Positions 1-12,017 of a stretch of DNA of 64,000 nucleotides are shown here, one piece after another; position 1 is the stretch's first letter, and each line of letters begins with the position of its first letter. A program made the position numbers and the translations under genes. A model generated the notes under the pieces. That model was given only the letters and a program-made list of their open reading frames with translations. It ran no database searches and was not told the DNA's origin. The stretch is from the NCBI RefSeq assembly GCF_014839805.1, contig NC_051142.1, forward strand, positions 18,632,589-18,696,588, in the 5' to 3' direction. This DNA comes from Manduca sexta (taxonomy: Eukaryota; Arthropoda; Insecta; Lepidoptera; Sphingidae).

Positions 1-339
1 ATTTTCATCAAGTAAGATTATGCAGTTAACGCAAAACGAACCGTATCACCCTGACATAAGGCTCATAGTAGCAATGACATCGTCCAGTCGAACTTGGGTA
101 AATGTATAATTTAGGAATATTAGTTTAACTTGACATAAGATTAAGTTCAGACTAACAATTTCTCGCAGCAGTATATTTAACTTCCAGATGCAATACACAG
201 GCGTCAACATTTCAATACACACGTGCGACTCGCCGCAATTCCTGCAAGCTTCAAAACTTGCAGGACTTTCTAATTTTTTTAACCCTTAATTTTTGTACAA
301 GATTATTGTATGTAGGTATAGTGTATAACGTCCTGGGAC

Positions 340-2088
340 CTGTGTGTTGCGAGGTGGGCAGGTCCCCCGGCGGGAGGTGGTGGCGGGAGGAGCTCTCGCC
401 GCTGACTTCCATGACGTTGACGTGTCGGCGTCGCGTCGCTGGCACCGACGCGTTGTCGTGCGGGATCGCCGGGGAGATTAAACCGTCTACGGATATTAAT
501 ACATTTTAAACCCATCGAAAGATGAAACATTTATAATTCATGGAAAGTGTAAGGTCGTTATGGCAGAGTCATGACCCTTTTCTTTACTTGACAGTTGCCT
601 ATCATCATTATCAATTAAGGTTATTTGGATCAATTTGGTAGTTTATGGTCTTAGTCCATCACAAGAAGTTCAGTTGATTATGTTTAACAGGGTGGGGTAT
701 ATTTTAAAGTTTAATAGAAAATAAGTACATACTCGACTACTGTGGGACGGTTTTATAGACTGCCTGGGGGAGAGCCTGGCGAGGGGATCACTATCTGGAC
801 CTCATGCCGCTTAGGGGCCATTCAAGTATTATAATAATATCAGCCCTGTATTATATACTTGCTCACTGCTGAGCACGGGCCTCCTCTACTACTGAGAGGG
901 ATTGGTAGACTACACACACCTTCGAAATTCCTATAGAGAACTTCTCAGATGTGCAGGTTTCCTCACGATGTTTTCCTTCACCGTTAAAGCGAACGATAAA
1001 TTCACAAAGAATACACACATGATTTTAGAAAAGTCAGAGGTGTGTGCCCTTGGGATTTGAACCTGCGGACATTCGTCTTGGCAGTCCGTTCCCCACCCAA
1101 CTAGGCTATCGCATTTTGTAATTGTAATTTGGAGGGTCTTGTAAAACGTTAAGAAGCGTTACAGGGGAGAGTAGGAGGAGTTCGTACAACGCGTTGTGAA
1201 CATTGTTTTTTTTAATTTAAAACAATAACAAAGGTATTTTAGCGACTTTCCCGTACTTTGCGTAACGTAATTGTATTAGAAAAAAGTCACTTTAGGGTTA
1301 CATAACTCTTTGACGGGGGACGGGTGCGTAGAGGAAAACGTTACGGCGCGTTACATGCGCGGGTGGAAGGGACAGAAATCTTCAATAATTGCGTTACGTA
1401 ATACTTGAACGGCCCCTTACAATCAAATGCAGTGGTAACTTCGCCATGCTCTATAGGAAGTCGAGTTAGCTGCGCCGTACCTTCCTCCTGGCTGGTGTCG
1501 ACGCTGCCCAGCACCTTCCTCCTGGTGCACAGCACCGCGCCGAGGAAGGCCAGGTAGAAGGACGCGAAGAACGCCAGCACGGCGCCCGCCGCGATCATGT
1601 ACTCCTGGTACGATATCGTCTCTATTATCCTGAAACTGATTAAACTTTGTCAAGTTACATATATAATCACACGCACACGCGTGCGGGCTAGGCAGAGAGA
1701 CAACTTGTACACCCATATTTAGCCGACCCTGTATCACGAAATAGAATAGTGTGAAAACTATTGTCTGAATGCAAATACCAATGTTGTCAACTCAAATTTA
1801 TTTTGCATCAAAAATCAGAAAATCTCTCTTTAATACGATGCCTCGGCAGAGAAATAGTATATCACATCAGGTTCACATCACATTACTCCGGTGGCGGAGT
1901 TGTTTTAATGTACTGTTGTGCTGAGGTTTGGGGTTCGATCGTAGGACAAATTGATATTGGATTTTCCTACCCTGTAACAGTCCGGAGTTCAGAATTTGTA
2001 GCTGCTATTGTGATAGTGTCACCCCCGTGTCACATCATGAGACGGAATACACATGTCGAACAGAGAACGTGCGTGCGTGCGTGTGTGT

Positions 2089-2186
<98 letters not shown>

Positions 2187-5100
2187 AATGTGTACCGAAC
2201 CTGAACCGTTTGACGCGTCCGTCGTTGGTGGTGACGTTGACGCTGTCGGCCCACCCGAAGTAGTGCGCCATCTTGGGCAGCGTGGTGTTGGCCACGTGCT
2301 CCGTGCAGTCGCCGTCCGACGTCTTCACTATGAACACTATGTAGAAACCCAGCGGGAACGTGTCTTGCTGTGGGCATGGAGGTTGATTAGAATTAGTTCT
2401 CAAACAATTCAGAGACGGATATAAATTAAATGCCAACAAATATTACGTATTTATGGAAGGAAAAACAAGATACAATTAAAATACTATCTACGATTTATTT
2501 AATTAGAACTAGTGCCAAATATTATCAAACTATTGGTTCACATTGTTCAAATTTTATCTACAATTTCCAAGTTCAGGGTAGTTTTCATGACACAATATAG
2601 ACCCATAATTGACAACATTTCATTTTTTCAACATACTTAAATGTTTATATTTTATGAAGCTAAGTCGAAAATGCTCGTACTGGGAACTAAACAGCAAATA
2701 AAGTACTTCTCAGTTTGCACTGAAAGAATAAAAATTAATAATGTTGACATAGAACAAGTCGCATCCGCTCGTAATCTCGGTATAAATATTGATGCAGAAC
2801 AAAAATATATAGAACATGTAAATATGAAAATTAGAAGTGCATTTTTTAAGTTAAAAACCCTGTACAAAATTAGGCCCTATATTAATGAAGAATTACGACA
2901 CACTATGACGGAATTATTGGTCCTCTCACATTTTAATTACTGTAGTTCAGTTTATAGCCGGAGAATAAAGTCTTACACCGAAAAAGCCATCCAACGAGTT
3001 CAAAATGCTTGTATACGGTTCTGTTACAACATTCCGAAAAGAGACCCCATAACCCCCGTCCTAAACCGTAAGGGCATACTTAATATGAGGTCGCGGATGG
3101 AACTTCAGTACGCAGGGTTGATACATAGAATAATCTGGAACAAAACACCCGCTTATTTATTTGAAAAACTTACCTGGTATCAGCACGGTAGCAAACATCT
3201 TCGTTCCGCTTCCTTAAATATGATAAAAATTGCACCACATACCTCGGCTCGATATCGAGGCTGTTTCAAGTTTGCTGCGGCAAGTATTTGGAATGATCTT
3301 CCTCCACCGCTTCGGCTTAAAGGAAGTGTAGGTAGTTTTAAAAATAAATATAAATCAGCTCTGTTAAAGAAACAACTTGCCGCTGAAAACGTGAAACAGT
3401 CGTACCTGAAAAACCTAAGCCTAAAGCCATACCTTCAAGCAGTAGTAAATAAAAAACAGAATTAATGATTATAATATATAGAGAAACCAAAAGTTACCAT
3501 GCTTTTTACACACATACACACTTTCACACACACATACATACATACACATACATATACACACACGCACACACATGTACACACACTATTGTTCTTTTCAAAT
3601 GATAATTTTAATACGAATGAGATTATGGATTTATGTTTGTTAAAGATAATTTTAACTGTTATTATTAGACCTAAGCAGTTTAAAAACGAATGGAGGAGCA
3701 GTTAGTCCTAACCCCGCCTAACACCAAAGGGGCCAGGAGTGGCTGAAAACCAGCGCTGGCTGAGTTTCACAGCTCAGACAGCAGTTAGCTGAGCCACTTC
3801 CTTTTGCCATTTTTATTTATAAGATTGATTTGTTTTTATTTTTTTAATTTCTGTAATAGTTTTAATTTTGGCAATAAACGTTTTTATTATTATTATTATT
3901 ATTATTATGAAACTAGATCTAAAATTATGAGACCCATATTTTTTCTTTTTTACAAAACTCAGATATTTTCATTCATGATTTTCACTTTGAATTTTGTTTT
4001 ATTCTAAAACGACGTACGCACCTAATGACGTCATATATACGGCTAAAGACGTAATGACCTTTGCGTTGCAGTAAAAAAGTGAAGTGACAGTTTTCTTTGT
4101 TTCTCTCTCTCTTTCAAAGTGACAGTTGTGACGTATCTATTGTAATATTGACATTTGACATTGACAAATGTCGGTGCGTTAGTTTTTTTTAAATAAATAG
4201 TAAGGTGGACCAAGGAACTACTTCATTCAACCGTATGTATGACGTCATCAAGCCTATTTCGGTTTTATTTTTTTTCATCGAAATTAAGTATTAAAAATAA
4301 CATAATCGAACTCAGAGTAGAAAAATTAAGAAACGGTATTTTTGTTTTAGGCACGTTTACATTTAGAAATGTTGTCAATTACGTGGGGTCTAAGTCATTA
4401 CCATAACCCCTATATAAATACTTCAGGTCTAATGTTTATTACAACCGTATCACAGTATTTAGGGACGAATGTTCTTAAGAATATATAACTTACAGTCAAC
4501 GTGATCCCGCCGCGTCGCGTCATAGTTAAATAATAACCGTCGTAGAGTATGTCCCGCTCGTTGTCGAACACTGGACACTGAAAAACAATGTCTTAGTTTT
4601 TACTGCCGACTGCCATATCTCAACACCTTCTAGATCTTGTAGAAAAACCTCTCCAGAGAAAATTCGGTGTTATTTGAGCAGGGCTGTAGCTAGACTTGAA
4701 TTTATGTTAGGGCAACTGTGGTTACAGATAGGGCGGAACTAAAAATGTTAGTAGACCTGATCTGGTCAATCGACTTTTGGCTTTCTTTACTTGTGAACAT
4801 GAATGAGTGAAGTTAATACTTACGTCATTTTTAGGGTAATATACAGATTGTAAAAAAATCCCATCAATATGAATAACCCTTACTATGGATCAACTTCCAG
4901 ATCGTGAAATAAAAAAACCGCTACTCCATATAGTTTAATCGGGTAGTTATGTATAATTTAGTTGATTATAATTAAGGTAGGGCATTAGTATTTGATGGTA
5001 GGGCATTGCCCCACAATGCCCCCCCGCTCTAGCTACGGCCCTGTATTTAAAACCCTGGGAAGGTATTAGGCTACATTTTATCCCGGGAAAATACGCGGAA

Positions 5101-8100
5101 CTTTTGTCCCGGAAAACTCCTACACGCGGGACAATCCGCAATCAGAAAACCAGTTAAATGACTTACCGAGAAATTCTGTATCGACACAACAGCGCATATG
5201 TCGTCATCGGACTCTATCATGAGAATGACACTTTTCGGCTTCGACAACCAGTCGTACTGCCTGTACGTGTTGTATATAGCCAGCTGTCTCTTCTCGTGCG
5301 GCTCCAACTCCTGGTTGCAGATGTACTTCCTCTGGACCCTCTGCATCGCCAGGTCCGAAGCCTTGTGCGGCTCTTGCTTGAACGGATAGAAGTAGTACTT
5401 CGGCTGACTCGGAGTACTAGTCAAGTTTGTTGTCGAATTCAGCGTAATGTAGAAATCTTCTACAGTCTCCACAAATATTGTCACGTTTATAGAGTCGGGT
5501 GATGACGAGGTGAGGTGCACGATCGGTGTATTGAATGCTGATGTGTCTGCCAAAGAAACATTTCTATGCATGGGATATCATAGAGGTTTTGGTTGAACAC
5601 AACATCCAAATGTTATTTTAATAACTCAAATATTTATCGATAGTTATTTGAACCCCCCTTATTTATGAACGTTATTTATCTAAGGACGGAGCATTGCTGT
5701 GATAACAAGCTGTTTCTCAGTGCTGACGGCATGGCAGCCTTCGCAGTGCGTAGACATAGGGCCGTTGTGATTGGCTAATATCGAGATACAACTTGAATCT
5801 AGTTGTCTGTCAGATAAACAAAGCTGAGAGACAGACTTGTTATCACAGCAATGCTCCGTCCTTAGATAAAAAACGTCTATGGATACGGGCAATATAATCA
5901 GCGAATAACGTTTAATGAGACTTAAAATATTTTATAAGAACACCTTTTAATACTCTTGTTTAGACACCCAAATTCTTTTTAAAGACAAACGATATCACGT
6001 GATCTGAGTCACGTACGTGACTTATGAAGCTGTATTAGAAGTGATACAAAATGCAACGCGTTATCATCAGTACAAAATCAAGTGATATCGGTTAAGAAGC
6101 AAATATAACTTTACCGCGAACATTCCCGTCTTATTCTCTAGCATTATTAGGGGCCTATGCCCAAGGGCTAAATTAAAAATATATAATAAATAGGGAGAAA
6201 TATTACGTATCAAAGGGCCACAGTAGACTTTAATCCGACTTCCCACTACGCAGCCGTGAACAGAAAAAAAAGGAAAAATAAATACGTGGAACAAATCATA
6301 AATATCTGTTCAATCTGAAATATTTTCTATTTTGTGGTGAGAAGGTCTATATTGGAAAACGTGATTAATGTGACATCGTGTTATCGAAAAAAATTGTTGC
6401 ATTGTAAATAATACTCCTATCATGCTTTGGAATACAGTTAGGTTTCGGTTTGGTACTAGTGGAAGTTGCCGCGCAAATTCCTTGTCAATACAGGACCATT
6501 TTGACAATGTGTTAACAAATGAAACCAAATACTTGTCATATTAAAAGTGACACTATAAGTAAATCTAACCATAGATGTAAAATGAAAAATTGAAAAATAA
6601 AACAATAAAGTTAATTAAAAGTTATTTTTATTTTAGATGGTCTAAGGCCGCTACTTTTACACGAAGAGAATGTATTGGATCGGCAACATCATAATTTCAG
6701 GCAGAAATACTATTACAGATATAATTATGGATAACTTTGTCACAGTATTAGGATAAAAACGAATATCTGGTTTCATTTGGTAACGCAATGTAAAAATTAC
6801 ACTGTATTATATATTTCTTTTTTTGTCGTATCTAATGGCCTGTTCAGAATGTTCAAATAAATAAAAAAAGCGATAAAATACTTAAAATAATTTTACTTTA
6901 ATAACGTATAACAGTTAATGCATATAGTAATCTTGTTTACCGTTTATTACATTACTTGAATTTACCATTTCAACAAGTAGAGTTGAATCACTCACCATGA
7001 AACAGGCCCTTAGAATACATAGTTGATGTTAATTAGGACTCCAAGAGCGTCTTCAGTAGTCGCGCTCACGCTGTTGCAGTGCTGTATTAAGTGGCAAGTC
7101 GAATGCACTCTTAGGTCTTTTAATTTAGCGTTGTTTGTGCTGTGGCAATTATTACGGATTTACCGCGCGTGAATCGCGAGGTCAAAGGTTCGAAACCCGG
7201 GTAAGGCAAAGATATTAGGTTTTTATCCTCAGTATCAGCCAGGAGTTTGGTATTTATGTCCGATATGGCGATAGGCTCGCTCCTTATCACATTATGCCGG
7301 AAGTATACCGATTATCCGGAAACCAAATGGCGAAAAGTGAGTGCCCTAGTTGCCCCTCTGCCTACCCCATCGGCGATAAAAGACGTGAGGTATTGTGTGT
7401 AATAATTCTAGTACGAAAGAAGTGCTCTATAGAAACAAAACAAAGCCGTATATTTAGTTTCCCTCACCGCAACTCTCCTCGTTTTCGTCGTACAAGTTGT
7501 TGTGAGGGCACAGAGTGCGGGAGATGTTGGTGAACTGCTCCAGGCTGACCGGAGTCTGTACTAGCATCGGCAGCTGCCAGGAGAACACGCCTGGAACAAA
7601 ACTACTGGATACTATCTACTTTGCTGTTGACAAGATTGAATCTCGGAAAGCCACCATCGAACATGAAGTAACCCGACACAGTAGCCTACGTTAGTGTGAG
7701 CTGGCTATTTCGATTTCAAACAGGCCGGCGTAATTGTGCCAACTGGAGTGGGTCTCGCCGGTCGTTACTCGACTATTACGCTACTCCACTTGCCATAAGA
7801 TGTAGTGTAGACACTTTGGCGCATGAAAAAGTTGCTCCGATTGAATACAATGAGACTAGCATCAAGAAACTTGCCGCAAGAAATTCGCCCCGTCTGATTG
7901 AGACTTAAGCCAAGTTCACATTCTAGACGCAAAGAATAATGTGAAATGAAAGAGGGTTAAATGTTCACGCGATTTAAAATATTTGTGCCGTTGGATTACA
8001 CTGCACTTAACATTTTATAGCATGCTTGCAACCTTACTTACCCTTTTGCTGCCTCGCCGTGATGAACAGCGGATATGTTCTATTGGCGAAGTCGCTTGCC

Positions 8101-11100
8101 ACTGTCACCCGAGCAGGCGTGTCGTATGGTTCCAAGTCCTGTCAAATAATCAAGAGTGAATGATGGAACAGCGTGTGGTGTCTGTAACGTCATCGCCATT
8201 GTAGTGCGGGCGTGTGAGGGAGATAGTAAGATGATAATCGAACTTTGAATTCTTAAAATATCAATGGTCTTATATTTTTTAACAGACTAAATATTTTCTA
8301 TAATATGTATTTTTTAAAGAAGGCTATGCAATCTAACTCATGGTTCAGCTAATGACAAATTATTAACGCCCACAAATATAGTGATATTGACAACGTGTCG
8401 CTGGCCTGTAATGAAAGTTTTTCTAGTTATCTTATTGGTGTTAAAATGCCATGAATGTCAAATATAATATGATTTTAAATTGTAAACGCAATAAACTTAC
8501 CCCGCCAAACTCCAAGATGTATTCTGTGCTTTTATTGACAGATACCGTATAAGGAACATTGTATTTGTACCTGCAACAAATATAACATAATAACAGATAG
8601 ACATCAGGTGCCGCAGATAAGGAGAATAAAGTATGGTATTGATGTATGTACTATCGCTAAGTCTTTAGTATTTCATTCATAAATTATTTTTTTATCCTAT
8701 TAGTATTATTAGAACACTACAACGATTTTACTGGTGGTAGGTCTCTCATATGTGAGAGATTGCCTGGGTAGGCATCATCGTAATGTCTTTTTCTGCCGCC
8801 AAGCAGCGGTGTGTAGCTAGTGTAACTACTGGACATAATAAGACTTAACACCTCATGTCTCAGGATGGCGAGCGCAGTGGAATAGGTATGATGCAATACT
8901 TTGTAAATCAAGGTGTTGGATGGTGTCTACTGTTTTTTGCGAACGGCAAGCTCGTCTCTTCATACAATAAAAAAAATAATTTAACGTATTTCTAGATTAC
9001 ATAACTACATTAAACTTTGTAAAATTATTTTTTTGTAGTTTAAAAGTGCAGTATTGATATTCAAAGCTGAGTAATAAGTTGCACAACATTATGATAATAT
9101 TACTAACAAAGACATTGTGAAGGAAAGTCAACTGAAGTATAATTGCAGTATTTTTATTATATTTTAGTTAAAATAAGTATAAGTGGAATGAACTTTCTTA
9201 ACCTTTATAATTAGAAAATTCAATAAACAATATCTGGTCATGATATTATAATTATGATGTTGTAAAGTTTATTGTCAACATAATGATATCTTAAGTTTAA
9301 GCGAATGTTAGACATTTAAAATAAACTATTTTCCGGATTCTATCGCGGTTTTTTGTTTTTTATTTTTCTCCCGACGTTTCGAAGACTTTGCAGCCTTAAT
9401 GGTCACGGGGGGGACTGAGGTGTTGTTCATCCGCAAAGTCAGAGTTACAATATCTACCTACATTTTATAAATATACAACTTTTAAAATTTATTAGCTGTT
9501 AGTGATCCGATCTATGCCGAATGAGCTCACAGTGTCTTGAAGTCTGACAGCCGGTCTTTTGGGTTCCGATTTAATTAAATTAAGAACTGGATCCCAGGCT
9601 TGTGCAAGCTTCCAACCATTTCCCCTATTGAAATTAGGATGTTTTTTACCTTCAATAGCCTCGCGGATCATCCTAGGCAGGAATCGGTGTTCTTTGGCAA
9701 GGATTTGTGGATTGTCTAATCGCAGATAATGGTTTTATTGTCAACACAATAATTTGCAAACCCAAGGTAATATTTTTTCTATGCAAATTGATTGTAGAAT
9801 GTTAACAATATTATAAACAGTGTTTCTCGATATATACATTAACTGTTCAGCTAAGTCCGAGTTGTAGACGAGTTTTTATTAAAAACTATGATTCTAACGA
9901 TGTAAAGGAAAATATACAAATATCATAATTAAATCTTCAATGTTGCAGAATAAAAATATTGTATTACATCAGCAAGTGATATTATTTTAGGGTAAATACT
10001 GCTTTAGAAATCTTGAAAGCAAATAAGCGTGAAAAACAGCAAAATGAGTTTTTACCAAATCCCCGTACAATAGAGCGTCAGACAAGAAATAATCTAATGA
10101 CTTGCACAAGATACTAACAAATTAAAGTAGCTTATTTATAGAAGAATAAATAGGTATCACTTTTGTGAACTGTCTCAGAGCCTAGTTATAATGCAGTACA
10201 ACTTGATTGTTGGGGACTTTGGTTTGATCGCCGGGTTGGATAACATGATATTGATATTTTTCTGCTCAGTATTAACCTGAATTTTGGTACTTAGGTATAA
10301 AACGGTTATAGGTTCACCCTCTATCATATTTTAAAACAGAATACACATGGCCAAATATGAGTGCACAAGTTGCGCGTCTGCATACCATTTCTGGAATACA
10401 AGTGTGTGTTTCTGTGTAATATGTATGGCGAACAAACAGACACACTGTCTACATTATCATATTTATTTAAATAAACTTATCAACATTTATTGACAATAAA
10501 TATACAGGGCACATTATAAACAATCCATTAAAGTTGAAGGAACTGTGTTTGTTGTACATAAGATCTTTGTTTTGAAATAATGAGCATTCAAAAGTGATAA
10601 ATATTATAGTCCCAACCCACACTAAGAGCTTGTGCACACATTTTTAAACAAGCTTGTAACGCTTATCAAACATGATGCAGGAAAAACTGAGCCCTTTTGA
10701 TTTTTTTTTTATATTATAGAATATCAACGGATGAAATATGATTATAGTTTTGTAGTTAAAACAATTATTACAGCCAGCCTGTTGAAAATCAGATACTCAG
10801 CCTCCAGAAATCTACACATTTATATGAGACCATTATGGTGAGTTTACATCTTGTGTACAGTGATCACACACACCAAGTACTAGCAAACATGTCCACATGG
10901 ATAATAGGCAATGAGATATGTTATGATGATATATTCTCATGTACTTCGACTTATCATAAGTGCAACTATGTTCGCCTATGTGATGATTAAAGCATTTTAT
11001 TTTAATTTTATGTGGTTTCATGAAAACCTTATTGGAAGTTGGCCATATAATGGACTATCTTATCAAACAATTCTTTTTTTATATTGATATCTGTGAGTTG

Positions 11101-12017
11101 TTGCTTCTGAGACAGTCAAACAAAGACAAAATTAGCTATAAAATCCTACAACTCCCATCAAACATCTAGTTTACCCTGAAATTACAACATAGTTGTGTTG
11201 TGTATTACAGAGCTTTGAGTTCAGTGCAAATTAGAAGTTTGGTAACAACTTTACTCATTAATATCAGCTCTGTATTACATACTGTCCTCCACCTGTTTAT
11301 CACAGGCCTCATCTAACTCTTATTACATATCTATAATTTTAATGATGAAGAGTCTACAAGACTTAGAAATAAATACCAAACAGGTGTCCTTTAAATTGAA
11401 TGATATTGATTGGTTTGTAGTTTAAAAAGTGCCAGTAATGTGAAGTTGAGCTATTACCATGGACAAAATTGTTTATGAATCCTGTTACATGGCACAACTA
11501 CACTTCTTCATTCTGTCAAGAACTTCAGCAAAGTAAATTATTGTAATTAGTGATTCGAATTTTAAAATTAGTTAGCTGAATCTTATTTTTTTTTCCATGT
11601 TTGTGTCTAAGACATTTGAGTCAGACATTTAACATTGACAAGTAGGTCAACTAGTCTAGTAATAATATTTAATTGAATAGATAATTGTTTATTTAAGTTC
11701 TTTTATTCATACATCTTGTAACAAGTTATATTTGATTAAAATATACAATATTGATACAGGTACAATATTTCACCATAACAAAAAAATATAAAAAGAATTG
11801 AAATATTTAAATATACATGTTAATTCTTTGTTAAATAACTTATAAGACGCAGTAAAATCGTATTTAATGTAATTGCGATGCACAACTTTTAAAAAATTAA
11901 AAGAATTACTTACGTATTGTTATAGAAGAATATAATTCCATCGCTTTTCTTGTATTGTTGGGTTTCGCACACCATACATAAAAACAAAGTGAATCTTAAA
12001 CACAATATAAACCACAT
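340..12017 (-). CDS. SID-1-like (SIDT family) transmembrane protein, 5' part
   Basis: Nine spliced exons, transcribed right to left: 11914-12017, 8501-8570, 8042-8138, 7468-7590, 5167-5546, 4494-4577, 2201-2367, 1481-1629, 340-486. Phases agree at every junction (440 codons plus one base). Residues 1-19 are a hydrophobic signal peptide (MWFILCLRFTLFLCMVCET). The extracellular part has many N-glycosylation sites and SIDT-typical strings: SRTLCP, CAVVSIQNFS followed by CPVFDNE, RRGGITLT, and GFYIVFIVK. TISYQEYMIAAG opens the first membrane helix (about 353-375), followed by basic CTRRK and a cytosolic stretch with RRRHVNVMEVSGE. SIDT proteins are multi-pass membrane proteins linked to dsRNA uptake in worms and to cholesterol and nucleic-acid transport in animals. 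Family assignment is confident; which lepidopteran paralogue is not determined. The C-terminal multi-pass core lies outside the window. The last exon's donor (AG/GTCCCA) is weak, so its 3' edge is the least certain. Confidence 0.88.
487..1480 (-). other. sid-1-like intron 8
   Basis: Holds a SINE (827-1112). A GC-rich unexplained patch lies near 1310-1370. Otherwise AT-rich with no coding signal. Confidence 0.75.
827..1112 (-). mobile_element. tRNA-derived SINE, family A
   Basis: Full-length copy read on the minus strand. The head has an A-box-like GATAGCCTAGTTGGG and a B-box GGTTCAAATCC. The body contains GAAAACATCGTGAGGAAACC and ends in CAGGGCTGATATTATTAT. It lies in the sid-1-like intron 487-1480. 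Confidence 0.8.
1890..2066 (+). mobile_element. SINE family B, diverged
   Basis: B-box-like GGGTTCGATC, then ATTGATATTGG, CCGGAGTTCAGAATTTG, CACATCATGAGACGGAATAC, in the same order as family B. It runs directly into the GT microsatellite at 2069. Confidence 0.5.
2069..2187. repeat. GT/CA microsatellite
   Basis: Nearly pure GT repeat with a few GC interruptions. On the sid-1-like transcript it is a CA repeat starting about 14 bases after the donor of exon 2201-2367. Confidence 0.97.
2641..3910 (+). mobile_element. 5'-truncated non-LTR retrotransposon (Jockey/CR1-like), RT C-terminus
   Basis: A 274-codon open frame (2641-3465) matches the C-terminal end of non-LTR reverse transcriptases. Its signatures include LSHFNYCSSVYSRR, IQRVQNACIRFCYNIP, and FAAASIWNDLPPPLR, the usual 'sorting/thumb' tail found in LINEs of the CR1/Jockey group. 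It is followed by a 3' UTR and a TTA microsatellite tail (about 3884-3908), as expected for CR1-type 3' ends. The 5' part (endonuclease, RT palm) is missing, so it is dead on arrival, yet the remaining frame is intact, which suggests a fairly recent insertion. It lies inside an intron of the sid-1-like gene in the opposite orientation. Confidence 0.82.
3505..3580. repeat. CA-rich microsatellite
   Basis: Imperfect CACACA/CATACA run in the 3' UTR of the LINE at 2641-3910. Confidence 0.9.
4671..5051. mobile_element. hAT-like non-autonomous DNA element
   Basis: Terminal inverted repeats CAGGGC(T/C)GTAGCTAGA at 4679 and, reversed, ending at 5043 (one mismatch). The CAGGG start is typical of hAT elements. 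Flanking 8-mers TATTTGAG and TATTTAAA (6 of 8 identical) fit a decayed 8-bp target duplication. 365 bp, no coding capacity. In a sid-1-like intron. Confidence 0.6.
5676..5869. mobile_element. MITE with 34-bp perfect inverted repeats
   Basis: Arms 5676-5709 and 5836-5869 are perfect reverse complements beginning TTATCTAAGGACGGAGCATT. Pairing continues imperfectly inward (CTGTTTCTCAG versus CTGAGAGACAG). Total 194 bp. A related internal segment occurs reversed at 38280-38400. Confidence 0.8.
7140..7410 (+). mobile_element. tRNA-derived SINE, family B
   Basis: The head has a B-box GGTTCGAAACC. The body runs CTCAGTATCAGCCAGGAGT, TGTCCGATATGGCGATAGGC, TGCCCCTCTGCCTACCCC, CGGCGATAAAAGACGTGA. It lies in the sid-1-like intron 5547-7467, just before exon 4 of that gene. 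Confidence 0.7.
8729..8978 (+). mobile_element. RTE-like retroelement 3' end
   Basis: Starts CTGGTGGTAGGTCTCTC. Contains TTTCTGCCGCCAAGCAGCGG, CTCAGGATGGCGAGCGCAG, AAGGTGTTGGATGGTGT and ends in CAATAAAAAAAA. This layout is common at the 3' ends of lepidopteran RTE-type LINEs and their SINE derivatives; the class call is from memory of such tails. In sid-1-like intron 1. Confidence 0.6.
9300..9734 (-). mobile_element. Penelope-like retroelement 3' end with endonuclease tail
   Basis: On the minus strand 9492-9722 reads 76 codons to a stop with LAKEHRFLPRMIREAIEG, KKHPNFNR, and GWKLAQAWDPVL. This is the C-terminal part of the GIY-YIG endonuclease region of Penelope-like elements. Beyond the stop comes the conserved tail with CTTCGAAACGTCGGGAG (around 9369-9385) and then an A-rich stretch with AATCCGGAAAATAG. 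The reverse transcriptase is absent. Family call from protein motifs; the tail recurs at other places in the window (see separate entries). Confidence 0.72.
10180..10430 (+). mobile_element. SINE family B, diverged
   Basis: Same order of blocks as 7140-7410: TGGTTTGATCGCCGGGTT, TTTCTGCTCAGTATTAACC, CAGAATACACATGGCC, GAGTGCACAAGTTGCGC. Old copy in the first large sid-1-like intron. Confidence 0.5.

Larger units (their letters stand above)
2368..4493 (-). other. sid-1-like intron 6
   Basis: Mostly the LINE fragment. From 4010 to 4250 it has two perfect TGACGTCA palindromes (4026-4033 and 4240-4247) and repeated GTGACAGTT/TTGACATTTG motifs. Confidence 0.75.
5547..7467 (-). other. sid-1-like intron 4
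   Basis: Contains the 5676-5869 MITE and the 7140-7410 SINE. The remainder (5900-7100) is AT-rich without recognisable content. Confidence 0.8.
8571..11913 (-). other. sid-1-like intron 1
   Basis: Large first intron with an RTE-like 3' end (8729-8978), a Penelope-like relic (9300-9734) and an old SINE (10180-10430). From 10430 to 11900 I see only AT-rich sequence with a SINE scrap near 11261. Confidence 0.75.

Noticed and set aside
827..1112. Possible tRNA gene from the A/B boxes
   Set aside because: No cloverleaf or acceptor stem; four copies with a shared long body show it is a SINE.
2030..2439. Long His-Thr or Val-Cys repeat proteins on both strands
   Set aside because: Artefacts of translating the GT/CA microsatellite across a real exon of the sid-1-like gene.
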